NCBI GenBank assembly: GCA_947455695.1
Contig: CANGRN010000061.1
Location: 1 to 7,393, forward strand
DNA length: 7,393 nt
Origin: Alphaproteobacteria bacterium
Lineage (GTDB): Bacteria; Pseudomonadota; Alphaproteobacteria; Micropepsales; Micropepsaceae
Reading direction: 5' to 3'
In this document: one piece after another, positions 1 to 6,665 of the stretch
How positions within the stretch are numbered: position 1 is the stretch's first letter
How the letters are laid out: each line of letters opens with the position of its first letter
Notes under the pieces: model-generated
What the model was told of the DNA's origin: nothing
Seen by the model: the letters and a program-made list of their open reading frames with translations, nothing else
The model's database searches: none
Program-made: the position numbers and the translations under genes

Positions 1-861
1 ATGTATGCGTCGGCGAGCGGCGAGATTTTCGATTACGCCACCGGGGTCGAAGACCTGATCGCCGGCAAGGTGCGCTTCATGGGCGACGCCAGGACCCGCA
101 TCGCCGAAGATTATCTGCGTGTGCTGCGCCTGTTTCGCTTCCACGCCTGGTACGGCAAGGGTGAGATCGACGCCGAAGGCCTGCGCGCCGCCGCCGAAGC
201 AAAAGGCAAGCTCAAGACCCTGTCGGCGGAGCGGGTGCAAAAGGAATTGCTGCGGCTGCTGGAAGCGGGAAATCCCGCACCGGTGCTGCGGGTGATGGCG
301 GCGACGGGCATATTGACGGAACTGTTGCCAGGCGCCTTGTCCCTGCCGCGGCTGGAACGGCTGACGGAAATCGATGCGGACAATCTGTCTGCGCGCGATG
401 CCATCCTGCGGCTGGCGGCCCTGCTGCCCGACGGTGATAACGATGCCGCCCATGCCACCGCCGATGCGCTGAAACTGTCCAATGCCGACCGTACAAGGCT
501 GGAACAGGCGCTGAGCGGCGAGAAGATTCCGGCCCAGCTGGCGGCGCGGGATGCGCGGCGGTTGCTCTACCGGATCGGCGTGGCCCGCTTCCGGGACAAG
601 GTGCTGCTGCAATGGGCCGGCGCGCCAAAAGGCGCGGGCGTGCTGCAATTCCGCATGCTGCTGGAAATGGCCGACAGCTGGCAGCGGCCGCGCTTTCCCC
701 TGAGCGGGCGCGATGTGATGCAGGCCGGTGTGGCCGAAGGGCCCGATGTCGGCCGCGTGCTGGCAAAGGTGGAAGACTGGTGGGTGGGTGGGGATTTCGC
801 CGCCGATGAAGGCGCCTGCCGCGACCAGTTGAAAGCCGTGATCGAAAAGGATCAGGCGTGA
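1..861 (+). CDS. cca: CCA tRNA nucleotidyltransferase, C-terminal part (5' end outside window)
   Basis: This enzyme adds or repairs the 3'-terminal CCA of tRNAs in the cytoplasm, using CTP and ATP. The visible 286 residues begin at the end of the nucleotidyltransferase head domain: the opening MYASASGEIFD matches the stretch that in the family follows the RRDFTINA-type motif. The first ATG is therefore very probably internal, and the catalytic GSxxxD-type motif lies upstream of the window. Next come VRFMGD (24-29) and the conserved neck motif EDYLRVLR (36-43), whose EDxxR residues form the nucleotide-selecting template in class II CCA enzymes. The helical RNA-binding region follows, including LSAERVQKELLRLL (74-87). 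The stop codon overlaps the next gene by 4 bases (GTGA), suggesting translational coupling. Family assignment is firm. Whether it has full CCA-adding or A-adding activity cannot be decided from this part. Confidence 0.93.
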   Translation: MYASASGEIFDYATGVEDLIAGKVRFMGDARTRIAEDYLRVLRLFRFHAWYGKGEIDAEGLRAAAEAKGKLKTLSAERVQKELLRLLEAGNPAPVLRVMAATGILTELLPGALSLPRLERLTEIDADNLSARDAILRLAALLPDGDNDAAHATADALKLSNADRTRLEQALSGEKIPAQLAARDARRLLYRIGVARFRDKVLLQWAGAPKGAGVLQFRMLLEMADSWQRPRFPLSGRDVMQAGVAEGPDVGRVLAKVEDWWVGGDFAADEGACRDQLKAVIEKDQA

Positions 862-1703
862 AACTGCAATTGCTGGATTCGCTGTCCCTGCCGGGCGATC
901 CTGCCAAGGCCAATGAAGATGCCTTTGGTCACGACACGGTCGCGGCCGTGGTGATCGATGGCGCCACGCCGCTGGGCGACAGCTTGATGCCCGGTCCCAG
1001 CGACGCGGCCTGGATCGCCCAGTTCGGCGCACGCCGCTTGATGGCGCATCTGCGGGACGGCGATGGCGCGCGCAAGGCGTTGCGCGCCACGCTGGCCGAT
1101 ACCCAGAAAAGCTTTGAAGCGTTGCGCAGGCGCGAACCCGAAGATGTTTGGCAGACACCCTGCGGCTCCATGATGCTGGCGGTGCCGGGCGATGGCGCGG
1201 TGGAATTCCTGTGGTTCGGTGATTGCGCGGGCCTGCTGAAACAGGGTGATGCGGCGGTGACCATGATCGGCGAGACCTTCGACAAGCGCGCCGCCGAAGC
1301 GCTGCGCGCCCAGAATGTAGGGAAGGAAAAAAATCTCTCCCCTGCAGCCGGCATCAACCGCCCGGAATTTCTCACCGTGCTGCGCAGCAGCCGCAACCGC
1401 ATCAACAGCGGCGCAAACTGGCTGTTCAGCCCGGATGTGAAGGCGGCGGCGCATGCTTCGCGGCGCATCGTGAAGGCTGCGCCCGGCAGCACCATCCTGT
1501 TGGCCAGCGATGGCCTGCTGGCGCTGGCGTCCGACTATGGCGCCTACAATGCCGACAGCCTGATGGCGGCGGCGATGGACAAGGGATTGGCGGCGCTGGG
1601 CGAAGAGCTGCGCACCATCGAAGCCGGTGATGCCCTGGGTGACAAGTTTCCGCGCTTCAAGAAGTCGGACGATGCGACGGGTCTGTTGCTAAAGCTCAGT
1701 TGA
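858..1703 (+). CDS. PP2C-family (PPM) protein serine/threonine phosphatase-like protein
   Basis: Predicted soluble 281-residue metal-dependent phosphatase of the PP2C fold, probably acting on phosphoserine or phosphothreonine; the substrate is unknown. PP2C landmarks appear in order: NED (19-21), VVIDGA (31-36), FGDC (120-123), LLASDG (214-219) and SDDAT (270-274). The metal-ligand acids expected at the DG, SDG and DDAT positions are present. The second motif reads DGATPLGD instead of the canonical DGxGG, which puts it among the divergent bacterial PP2C-like proteins. There is no signal peptide, membrane segment or fused sensor domain. The start is GTG at 858, overlapping the cca stop, with AAGGA at 847-851 as Shine-Dalgarno site. 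No kinase or anti-sigma partner gene is visible. The 3' end overlaps the convergent terC-like gene by 8 bases. The fold is quite certain; the biological role is not. Confidence 0.82.
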   Translation: MKLQLLDSLSLPGDPAKANEDAFGHDTVAAVVIDGATPLGDSLMPGPSDAAWIAQFGARRLMAHLRDGDGARKALRATLADTQKSFEALRRREPEDVWQTPCGSMMLAVPGDGAVEFLWFGDCAGLLKQGDAAVTMIGETFDKRAAEALRAQNVGKEKNLSPAAGINRPEFLTVLRSSRNRINSGANWLFSPDVKAAAHASRRIVKAAPGSTILLASDGLLALASDYGAYNADSLMAAAMDKGLAALGEELRTIEAGDALGDKFPRFKKSDDATGLLLKLS

Positions 1704-2301
1704 TCGCTTTGAGGACCTGATCGCCGCCGTGCCAGATCATGCTGATCGACACATACAGAACGATCGCCAGGCCCACATAACTGATCCAGCGATAGCGCTC
1801 CAGCAGCTTGGCGATGAAATTGGCCGCCGTGCCCATCAGCCCCACCGACAGGAGCAGGCCGATGATCAGCACGTCCAGGTGCCCGACCGCGGCGCCGGCC
1901 ACCGCCAGCACATTGTCCAGCGACATGGAAACGTCTGCGAGCACGATCTGCAGGATGGCGCGCTTGAGCGAAGCGCCCGCGTCCATCGCCGGCGCATCAT
2001 GGCCATGGGCGCCGCTGCGGATGTCGCGCCAGAAACGCCAGCACACCCATAGAAGAAGAATGCCGCCGGCCAGCCGCAGCCCGATCACCTGCATCAGCGA
2101 CACGGCGATGATCGCCAGCCCGATGCGCAGCACCACGGCGGCGATCAGGCCCCACAGGATGACTTTCTTGCGCAATTCCGCCGGAACGCGCGCGGCGGCC
2201 AGGCCGATGACCACGGCATTGTCGCCTGCCAGCACGATGTCGATCATCAGCACCTGGGCCAGGGCCCACAGACCGTTCGGCTGGAAAAGTGTCAGTTCCA
2301 T
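1696..2301 (-). CDS. TerC / YjbE-family integral membrane protein
   Basis: A 201-residue inner-membrane protein of the TerC family. Members are linked to metal homeostasis, such as manganese export, or to tellurite resistance; the ion moved here cannot be read from sequence. The family's paired acidic membrane motifs are both visible: MIDIVLAGDNAVVIG (19-33) and VLADVSMSLDNVLAVAG (120-136). These are internally similar, as expected of an inverted or duplicated half-structure. About six hydrophobic segments are present, with a hydrophilic His/Asp-containing loop at roughly 94-112 (AHGHDAPAMDAG). The length fits the short YjbE-type subgroup rather than long TerC proteins with CBS domains. The start ATG overlaps the trmL stop by one base (TAATG), with only a weak AGGGA-like site upstream, so translation probably depends on trmL. 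I see no upstream yybP-ykoY-type manganese riboswitch; the gene lies inside an operon. Confidence 0.88.
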   Translation of the reverse strand: MELTLFQPNGLWALAQVLMIDIVLAGDNAVVIGLAAARVPAELRKKVILWGLIAAVVLRIGLAIIAVSLMQVIGLRLAGGILLLWVCWRFWRDIRSGAHGHDAPAMDAGASLKRAILQIVLADVSMSLDNVLAVAGAAVGHLDVLIIGLLLSVGLMGTAANFIAKLLERYRWISYVGLAIVLYVSISMIWHGGDQVLKAIN

Positions 2302-2786
2302 TATGCGTTCCCTGGAAAGCCGCCGGACTTCGGAAACAGAGAAGTCTGGCGAAGCGCTTCCCCCAGCACCATCGCGGCGGCCTGTGCGACATTCAAGGAC
2401 CGCAGGCCGGGCAGCAGGGGAATCACCAGCCGGGCGTCGGCGCTCGCATGGACCGCGTCGGGCACCCCGGCACTCTCCCGGCCGACCAAAAGGGTATCTG
2501 CAGAGGAAAAGGCGAATTCGGTATAGGCCATGGCACCCTTGGTGGTCAGTAGCACCAGCCGGCCACCCGCCTGCGAAGCGAATCCGTCCCGGAACTGTGT
2601 CCAGGACTGATGGCGGCGGATATCGGCGCTTTTGAGGTAATCCATCCCGGCCCGGCGAAAATTGCGGTCCGACAGCAGAAATCCACAGGGCTCGATGATA
2701 TCGACGCCCACCCCCAGGCAGGCCCCCAGCCGCATCAGGCTGCCCGCATTTTGCGGGATATCGGGCTCATATAGCGCCAGACGCAC
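2301..2786 (-). CDS. trmL: tRNA (cytidine(34)/carboxymethylaminomethyluridine(34)-2'-O)-methyltransferase TrmL
   Basis: SPOUT-class methyltransferase that uses S-adenosylmethionine to 2'-O-methylate the wobble base of certain leucine tRNAs. The 161-residue product starts MRLALYEPDIPQNAG, the typical TrmL N-terminus with the conserved Asn (N13) of motif 1. Motif 2 is LLVGRESAGVP (99-109). Motif 3 is RSLNVAQAAAMVLGEALRQ (129-147), which builds the SPOUT knot cofactor pocket. The reading frame is open a further 26 codons upstream to 2864, but GTG at 2786-2784 is chosen for three reasons: AGGAGG lies 6 bases before it, the resulting N-terminus matches the family, and the length is close to the roughly 157 residues of E. 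coli TrmL. The longer form would bury that ribosome site inside the coding sequence. It is the first gene of a two-gene minus-strand unit with the TerC-like gene and is divergent from petA. Confidence 0.93.
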   Translation of the reverse strand: MRLALYEPDIPQNAGSLMRLGACLGVGVDIIEPCGFLLSDRNFRRAGMDYLKSADIRRHQSWTQFRDGFASQAGGRLVLLTTKGAMAYTEFAFSSADTLLVGRESAGVPDAVHASADARLVIPLLPGLRSLNVAQAAAMVLGEALRQTSLFPKSGGFPGNA

Positions 2787-2792
2787 CCCAAA

Positions 2793-2798
2793 CCTCCT
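2793..2798 (-). promoter_or_regulatory. Shine-Dalgarno site of trmL that decides its start
   Basis: The minus strand reads AGGAGG here, a perfect anti-16S match, 6 bases before the GTG codon at 2786-2784. It supports the short start of trmL over an upstream ATG at 2864. Confidence 0.85.
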
Positions 2799-2901
2799 GT
2801 TTTGACCCTTTTGCCACCCCGGCCCTGAATAAGTCGCGGACGGGAAAGGCATTTTCTGCGTCATCGTGCCGCAAGACCCTCGAAAATCGACTCTCTATTT
2901 T

Positions 2902-2924
2902 ACCGGCCGAACGAACAAGCCGGT
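2902..2924. repeat. Short inverted repeat ACCGGC-N11-GCCGGT
   Basis: Perfect 6-base arms at 2902-2907 and 2919-2924, separated by 11 bases (17 bases centre to centre), inside the trmL/petA divergent region. The left arm touches the -10-like hexamer at 2897-2902. It could be an operator half-site pair for a dimeric regulator, but 6-base arms in GC-rich DNA also arise by chance. No specific regulator is recognised. Confidence 0.35.
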
Positions 2925-2945
2925 GGGGGCTAACAAGGGGACTTG

Positions 2946-2961
2946 CCGCGTCACCGCGTCA
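2946..2961. repeat. Tandem 8-base direct repeat CCGCGTCA x2
   Basis: Two perfect, abutting copies of CCGCGTCA at 2946-2953 and 2954-2961, about 85-100 bases upstream of the petA start. Direct repeats next to a promoter can be activator sites, but two copies only eight bases apart is less than one helical turn, so a simple slippage duplication is equally possible. Confidence 0.4.
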
Positions 2962-3043
2962 GTACCTGATCCACGCTTGTTTGTGGCAAGAGTTCGGCGT
3001 TTCTTCTCCAAGTATTCCGTTCAAGCATTCAAGGGTGGACCCA

Positions 3044-3613
3044 GTGGCAGCTACGACGAGTGACGCGGGCACGCGACGCGATTTCATCTATGTGGCGTCG
3101 GCCTCGATGGGCGCGGTGGGCGCCGCCGCTTTGGCCTGGCCCTTCATCGACCAGATGAACCCCACGACCGCGGCGCTGGCGCTGGCTTCCACCGAAGTGG
3201 ACCTGTCCGCTATCCAGCCCGGCCAGCAGATCGTTTATAAGTGGCGCGGCCATCCCCTGTTCGTGCGCCGCCGCACCCCGGCCGAGATCGCCGCCGCCAA
3301 GGCGGTGGATGTCGCCTCGCTGCCCGACAACAATGCGCGCAACGCCAACGTCGCCGACAACCTGCCGGCCACCGACGCCAACCGCGCCATCAAGCCGGAA
3401 TGGCTGGTGCTGATCGGCGTCTGTACCCATCTGGGCTGCACCCCCACCGTTTCCACCCCGGCGATCCCAGAAGGTGAATATGGCGGCTGGCTCTGCCACT
3501 GCCATGGTTCGATGTACGACACGGCGGGACGCATCCGCAAAGGCCCGGCGCCGGAGAATCTGCCCGTGCCGCCTTACGCGTTTCTGTCCGACACCCGTAT
3601 CAAGGTCGGTTGA
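3044..3613 (+). CDS. petA: Ubiquinol-cytochrome c reductase, Rieske iron-sulfur subunit
   Basis: The [2Fe-2S] subunit of the cytochrome bc1 complex. It takes an electron from ubiquinol at the Qo site and passes it to cytochrome c1 on the periplasmic side. With GTG at 3044 as start the product is 189 residues. The N-terminus carries the twin-arginine-like TRRDF (10-14) followed by one membrane helix (about 16-34), the usual Tat-exported, membrane-anchored layout. The cluster motifs are CTHLGC (127-132) and CHCHGS (151-156). They give ligands C127, H129, C151 and H154 and the disulfide pair C132/C153. [12 protein letters not shown] near the end is the conserved proline loop. The start is chosen because AAGGGTGGA (3031-3039) lies just upstream and the N-terminus fits the family. 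An alternative GTG at 3035 adds three residues. First gene of petABC, 11 bases before petB. Confidence 0.96.
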   Translation: MAATTSDAGTRRDFIYVASASMGAVGAAALAWPFIDQMNPTTAALALASTEVDLSAIQPGQQIVYKWRGHPLFVRRRTPAEIAAAKAVDVASLPDNNARNANVADNLPATDANRAIKPEWLVLIGVCTHLGCTPTVSTPAIPEGEYGGWLCHCHGSMYDTAGRIRKGPAPENLPVPPYAFLSDTRIKVG

Positions 3614-3617
3614 GGAG
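3612..3617 (+). promoter_or_regulatory. Shine-Dalgarno site of petB
   Basis: GAGGAG starts inside the petA stop codon and ends 7 bases before ATG at 3625. It selects this ATG over the in-frame TTG at 3610, which overlaps the petA stop. Confidence 0.8.
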
Positions 3618-3624
3618 AACACAT

Positions 3625-4881
3625 ATGTCTGGCCCTTCGACCTACAATCCCAAGTCCGGTTTCGAGCGTTGGCTCGACGCCCGCCTGCCGTTGCCGCGCC
3701 TCATGCACGACACGATGCAGACCTTCCCCACGCCGCGTAACCTGAACATCTGGTACACCTTCGGCGGCATCCTCACTTTCTGCCTGGGCGTGCAGATCAT
3801 CACCGGCGTGGTGCTGGCGATGCATTATGTCGCCAATGCGGGCCTGGCCTTCGACAGCGTCGAAGCCATCATGCGCGATGTGAATTACGGCTGGCTGATC
3901 CGCTACATGCACGCCAATGGCGCGTCCATGTTCTTCCTGGCGGTCTACATCCACATGTTCCGCGGCCTGTATTACGGCTCCTACAAGGCGCCGCGCGAGC
4001 TGATCTGGATCATCGGCGTTCTGATCTATCTCCTGATGATGGCCACCGCCTTCTTCGGCTACGTGCTGCCCTGGGGCCAGATGTCCTTCTGGGGCGCCAC
4101 GGTCATCACCAACCTGTTCAGCGCCATCCCGGTGATCGGCAACCACATCGCCACCTGGCTGTGGGGCGACTTCGCGGTGGGTGATGCCACCCTGAACCGC
4201 TTCTTCTCGCTGCACTATCTGCTGCCCTTCATCATCGCGGCCGTTGTGGGTCTCCACATCTGGGCGCTGCACGTGCCGGGCAACAACAACCCGCTGGGCA
4301 TCGACGTGAAGAGCCCGCAGGACACGGTGCCTTTCCACCCCTATTACACGGTGAAAGACGCCTTCTACCTGGTGCTGTTCGTCATCCTGTTCGCGGGCTT
4401 TGTCTTCTATTCGCCGGACTTCTTCGGCAATCCGGACAATTACCAGCCGGCCAATCCGCTGGTGACCCCGCCGGACATCGTGCCGGAATGGTACCTGCTG
4501 CCCTTCTACGCCATGCTGCGTTCGATCCCGAACAAGCTGCTGGGCGTGATCGTGATGGGCGGCGCCATCGTGACCCTGGTGTTCATCCCGTGGCTGGACA
4601 CCAGCCGGGTGCGCTCCTGCCGCTTCCGCCCGCTGATGAAGCAGTTCTTCTGGGCCTTCGCGGTGTGCTGCGTGCTGCTGGGCTATTGCGGCGCGCAGGC
4701 GGTTGACGCGGCGCGCTTCGGTATCCCGCTGGTGTGGGTCGCCCGTATCGCCTCGCTCTACTACTTCGCCTTCTTCTGGTTGATCATGCCGATCATCGGC
4801 CTGATCGAGACGCCCAAGAAGCTTCCCGCCTCCATCGCGCAATCCGTGTTCGGCGATAACGCCGCCACTCCGGCCGAATGA
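3625..4881 (+). CDS. petB: Ubiquinol-cytochrome c reductase, cytochrome b subunit
   Basis: Central membrane subunit of complex III. It holds haems bL and bH and both quinone sites (Qo, Qi) and carries out the bifurcated Q-cycle. From ATG 3625 it is 418 residues with the expected eight membrane helices. The four haem histidines are H96 (in RYMHANGAS), H110 (YIHMFRG), H197 (FSLHYLLPF) and H211 (VGLHIWALH). Each pair is 14 residues apart, the invariant bc1 spacing. [13 protein letters not shown] lines the Qo region and the PEWY motif (287-290) supplies the Qo glutamate. The full-length bc1 form, rather than a split b6/subunit IV, is clear. The C-terminal tail after the last helix is short. It follows petA by 11 bases and overlaps petC by 4 bases (ATGA). 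It is not fused to cytochrome c1, unlike the fbcH arrangement of Bradyrhizobium. No unusual residue was noticed. Confidence 0.98.
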   Translation: MSGPSTYNPKSGFERWLDARLPLPRLMHDTMQTFPTPRNLNIWYTFGGILTFCLGVQIITGVVLAMHYVANAGLAFDSVEAIMRDVNYGWLIRYMHANGASMFFLAVYIHMFRGLYYGSYKAPRELIWIIGVLIYLLMMATAFFGYVLPWGQMSFWGATVITNLFSAIPVIGNHIATWLWGDFAVGDATLNRFFSLHYLLPFIIAAVVGLHIWALHVPGNNNPLGIDVKSPQDTVPFHPYYTVKDAFYLVLFVILFAGFVFYSPDFFGNPDNYQPANPLVTPPDIVPEWYLLPFYAMLRSIPNKLLGVIVMGGAIVTLVFIPWLDTSRVRSCRFRPLMKQFFWAFAVCCVLLGYCGAQAVDAARFGIPLVWVARIASLYYFAFFWLIMPIIGLIETPKKLPASIAQSVFGDNAATPAE

Positions 4882-5705
4882 GAATGACCATGAACCTGAA
4901 GACTCTTTCTCTCGGCCTGATTCTGGGTTCGACTGCCGGTCTGCTGGTTTCCAGCGCGGCTTTCGCCGAAGGCATCGACACCAAGCGCCTGCACCCCAAG
5001 GACGAGAAGTTCTCGTTCGAAGGTCCGTTCGGCACTTATGACCGTGGCTCCCTGCAGCGCGGCTTCCAGGTCTACAAGGAAGTCTGCGCCGCCTGCCATG
5101 CCGCCAACCACCTGTCGTTCCACAACCTGGACGAAAAGGGCGGCCCCGAATTCACCGAGGCCCAGGCCAAGGCGCTGGCTGCCGCGGTGAAGGTCCCGGC
5201 CGAGCCCAACGACAAGGGCGAGACCACCGACGAGAAGGGTACGCCCCTGATGCGTTCGGCCACCCTGGCCGATCATTTCCCGCCGCCCTATCCCAACGAG
5301 AATGCGGCCCGCGCCAACAATGGCGGCGCCCTGCCGCCGGACCTGTCGATGATCGTCAAGGCCCGCGAAGGCGGCGCCCAGTATGTCTATTCGATCCTGA
5401 CCGGCTTCCATGAAAAGGCCCCGGCCGGTTTCAAGGTGACGGCGAACAAGTATTTCAATCCCTATTTCGAAGGCTGGAACATCTCCATGCCGCCGCCGCT
5501 CGCCGCCAATGGCGTGACCTATTCGGATGGCACCAAGGCCACCATCGAGCAGGAAGCCCATGACGTGGTGACCTTCCTGGCCTGGGCCAGCGAGCCCAAG
5601 ATGGAAGAGCGCAAGCGCTTCGGCTTCGGCACCATGGCGTTCCTGATCGTGCTGGCCGGTTTGCTGTTTGCGGCGTACCGCAAGCTCTGGAAGGACCAGC
5701 ACTAA
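4878..5705 (+). CDS. petC: Ubiquinol-cytochrome c reductase, cytochrome c1 subunit
   Basis: Haem c subunit of the bc1 complex. It accepts electrons from the Rieske protein and reduces soluble or membrane-bound cytochrome c in the periplasm. The 275-residue precursor has a Sec signal peptide (hydrophobic core about 9-27, probable cleavage after AFA at 30). Its single haem site is CAACH (70-74) and the axial methionine lies in NISMPPPL (M204). [11 protein letters not shown] (149-159) is the conserved segment between them. One C-terminal membrane helix (about 249-267) is followed by a basic tail, as in all c1 proteins. Three in-frame ATGs lie at 4878, 4884 and 4890. The first overlaps the petB stop (ATGA, coupling), while the third has a weak GAGAA site 5-6 bases upstream and gives MNLKTLSLG; the choice is uncertain but does not alter the mature protein. 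Last gene of petABC; two hairpins follow. Confidence 0.97.
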   Translation: MRMTMNLKTLSLGLILGSTAGLLVSSAAFAEGIDTKRLHPKDEKFSFEGPFGTYDRGSLQRGFQVYKEVCAACHAANHLSFHNLDEKGGPEFTEAQAKALAAAVKVPAEPNDKGETTDEKGTPLMRSATLADHFPPPYPNENAARANNGGALPPDLSMIVKAREGGAQYVYSILTGFHEKAPAGFKVTANKYFNPYFEGWNISMPPPLAANGVTYSDGTKATIEQEAHDVVTFLAWASEPKMEERKRFGFGTMAFLIVLAGLLFAAYRKLWKDQH

Positions 5706-5715
5706 TTGTCATAAA

Positions 5716-5736
5716 TCCGGGGCATTGCCCCCCGGA
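5716..5736 (+). other. GC-rich hairpin after petC
   Basis: TCCGGGG (5716-5722) pairs perfectly with CCCCGGA (5730-5736) around a 7-base loop, starting 10 bases after the petC stop. It has no T-run, so it is not an intrinsic terminator by itself. It may protect the 3' end of the petABC mRNA from exonucleases or support the terminator 12 bases downstream. Confidence 0.5.
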
Positions 5737-5747
5737 CCCACCATGAT

Positions 5748-5781
5748 AAAAGGGCGCTCCCCATCAGGAAGCGCCCTTTTT
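5748..5781 (+). terminator. Rho-independent terminator of petABC, ending at the mtnP start codon
   Basis: AAAAGGGCGCT (5748-5758) is a perfect 11-base complement of AGCGCCCTTTT (5770-5780) around an 11-base loop, and the T-run covers 5777-5781. This is a textbook intrinsic terminator for the upstream bc1 operon. The unusual point is its place: the last T is two bases from the mtnP ATG at 5783, so the hairpin occupies nearly all of the leader of the next gene. The only Shine-Dalgarno-like bases, AGGAAG at 5766-5771, lie in its loop and first paired bases. Confidence 0.85.
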
Positions 5782-5782
5782 C

Positions 5783-6661
5783 ATGACCAAAACGGTACTT
5801 GGCATCATCGGTGGATCCGGCGTCTACCAGATCGACGGTCTGGAAAATGCCCAGTGGCAGACGGTCAAGAGCCCGTGGGGCGAGCCGTCGGACCAGCTTC
5901 TGACCGGAACCTTTGCCGGCGTGGACCTGGTGTTCCTGCCGCGCCATGGCCGCGGCCATGTCCAGACCCCCAGCTCGATCAACTACCGCGCCAATGTCGA
6001 TGTGCTGAAGCGGATCGGCGTCACCGACCTGATCAGCGTCTCGGCCTGCGGTTCGCTGAAGGAGGAACTTCCTCCCGGCACCTTTGTGATGGCCGACCAG
6101 TTCATCGACCGCACCTTCGCGCGCGAGAAAAGCTTCTTCGGTCCCGGCTTTGTCGCCCATGTGCCCATGGCCCATCCGGTCTGCCCGCGCCTGTCGGGTG
6201 CGCTCACCTTGGCGGCGCGCGAACAGAAGATCGATCACAGCGAAGGCGGCACCTATATATGCATGGAGGGTCCGCAATTCTCCACCCGCGCCGAAAGCTT
6301 CCTGTATCGCAGCTGGGATTGCAGCGTGATCGGCATGACCGCCATGCCCGAAGCCAAGCTGGCCCGCGAGGCCGAGCTGCCCTACGCCATTGTCGGCATG
6401 GTGACCGATTACGACTGCTGGCACGACGACCATGACTCGGTGACGGTGGATGCGGTCATCAAGGTGATGACCCAGAATGCCGCCAATGCCCGCCGCCTGA
6501 TCCAGGCGGTTGCGCCCAAGCTGGGCCCCGACCGCCAGCCTTGCCCGCTGGGCGTGGAAACCATGCTGGACATGGCGCTGATCACCGCGCCGGACAAGCG
6601 CGACCCCGCCCTGGTGGCGAAACTCGATGCGGTCGCCGGCCGCGTTCTCAAAAAGGCTTGA
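5783..6661 (+). CDS. mtnP: S-methyl-5'-thioadenosine phosphorylase
   Basis: Phosphorolyses methylthioadenosine, the by-product of polyamine and homoserine-lactone synthesis, to adenine and 5-methylthioribose-1-phosphate in the cytoplasm. The 292 residues show the family motifs: IIGGSGVY (8-15, phosphate loop), PRHGRGH (53-59), [11 protein letters not shown] (67-77), [12 protein letters not shown] (88-99), [12 protein letters not shown] (161-172), [16 protein letters not shown] (183-198) and TDYDCW (208-213). The aspartates of TDYDCW recognise the 6-amino group and indicate an adenosine-type substrate (MTA) rather than a guanosine/inosine phosphorylase. ATG at 5783 is the only possible start, since the frame has TAA at 5747 and no ATG, GTG or TTG between. 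It has no close Shine-Dalgarno site; AGGA at 5766-5769 is 13 bases away. apt follows after 4 bases, so adenine release and recapture are co-expressed. Confidence 0.95.
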   Translation: MTKTVLGIIGGSGVYQIDGLENAQWQTVKSPWGEPSDQLLTGTFAGVDLVFLPRHGRGHVQTPSSINYRANVDVLKRIGVTDLISVSACGSLKEELPPGTFVMADQFIDRTFAREKSFFGPGFVAHVPMAHPVCPRLSGALTLAAREQKIDHSEGGTYICMEGPQFSTRAESFLYRSWDCSVIGMTAMPEAKLAREAELPYAIVGMVTDYDCWHDDHDSVTVDAVIKVMTQNAANARRLIQAVAPKLGPDRQPCPLGVETMLDMALITAPDKRDPALVAKLDAVAGRVLKKA

Positions 6662-6665
6662 TCCG

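Larger units (their letters stand above)
2787..3043. promoter_or_regulatory. Divergent intergenic control region between trmL and petA
   Basis: This 257-base stretch must hold the promoters of both the trmL unit (leftward) and the petABC operon (rightward). It is less GC-rich in places than the flanking genes. The clearest -10-like hexamer is TAAAAT on the minus strand (2902-2897, 5 of 6 to TATAAT), but no good -35 lies at the right distance, so I do not call a promoter. Nearby are an inverted repeat ACCGGC/GCCGGT (2902-2924) and a tandem 8-mer (2946-2961). Two open stretches, one from 2866 and one beginning TTG at 2981, lack ribosome sites and family similarity, so I treat the region as non-coding. 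I recognise no known riboswitch or small RNA. Confidence 0.55.

Noticed and set aside
1691..1710. A bidirectional terminator at the convergent gene ends
   Set aside because: Only five base pairs around a 10-base loop and no T-run; too weak to call.
2787..2864. A 26-codon N-terminal extension of trmL from an ATG at 2864
   Set aside because: A perfect AGGAGG and GTG start lie inside it, and the family N-terminus begins exactly at that GTG.
2943..2968. A sigma70-type promoter for petA (TTGCCG ... TACCTG)
   Set aside because: The spacer would be only 14 bases and the -10 match is poor; no other pair in the region fits better.
2981..3043. TTG start at 2981 for petA, giving 21 extra residues
   Set aside because: No Shine-Dalgarno site before it, and the extra residues do not resemble a Rieske N-terminus. 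GTG at 3044 has AAGGGTGGA upstream and fits the family.
2866..3063. A 65-codon open frame on the plus strand upstream of petA, starting GTG at 2866
   Set aside because: No good ribosome site, no recognisable protein character, and it overlaps the start of petA; most likely chance in GC-rich DNA.
3574..4842. A 422-codon open frame on the minus strand across petB
   Set aside because: It is antisense to an unmistakable cytochrome b gene and has a His/Arg/Gln/Glu-rich composition typical of a shadow of a GC-rich gene; no family features.
4761..5702. A 313-codon open frame on the minus strand across petC
   Set aside because: Antisense shadow of cytochrome c1 with no ribosome site or motif support.
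5668..6435. A 255-codon plus-strand open frame overlapping the petC end and mtnP in another frame
   Set aside because: Crosses the terminator and lies inside mtnP; its Arg/Pro-rich sequence shows no family similarity.
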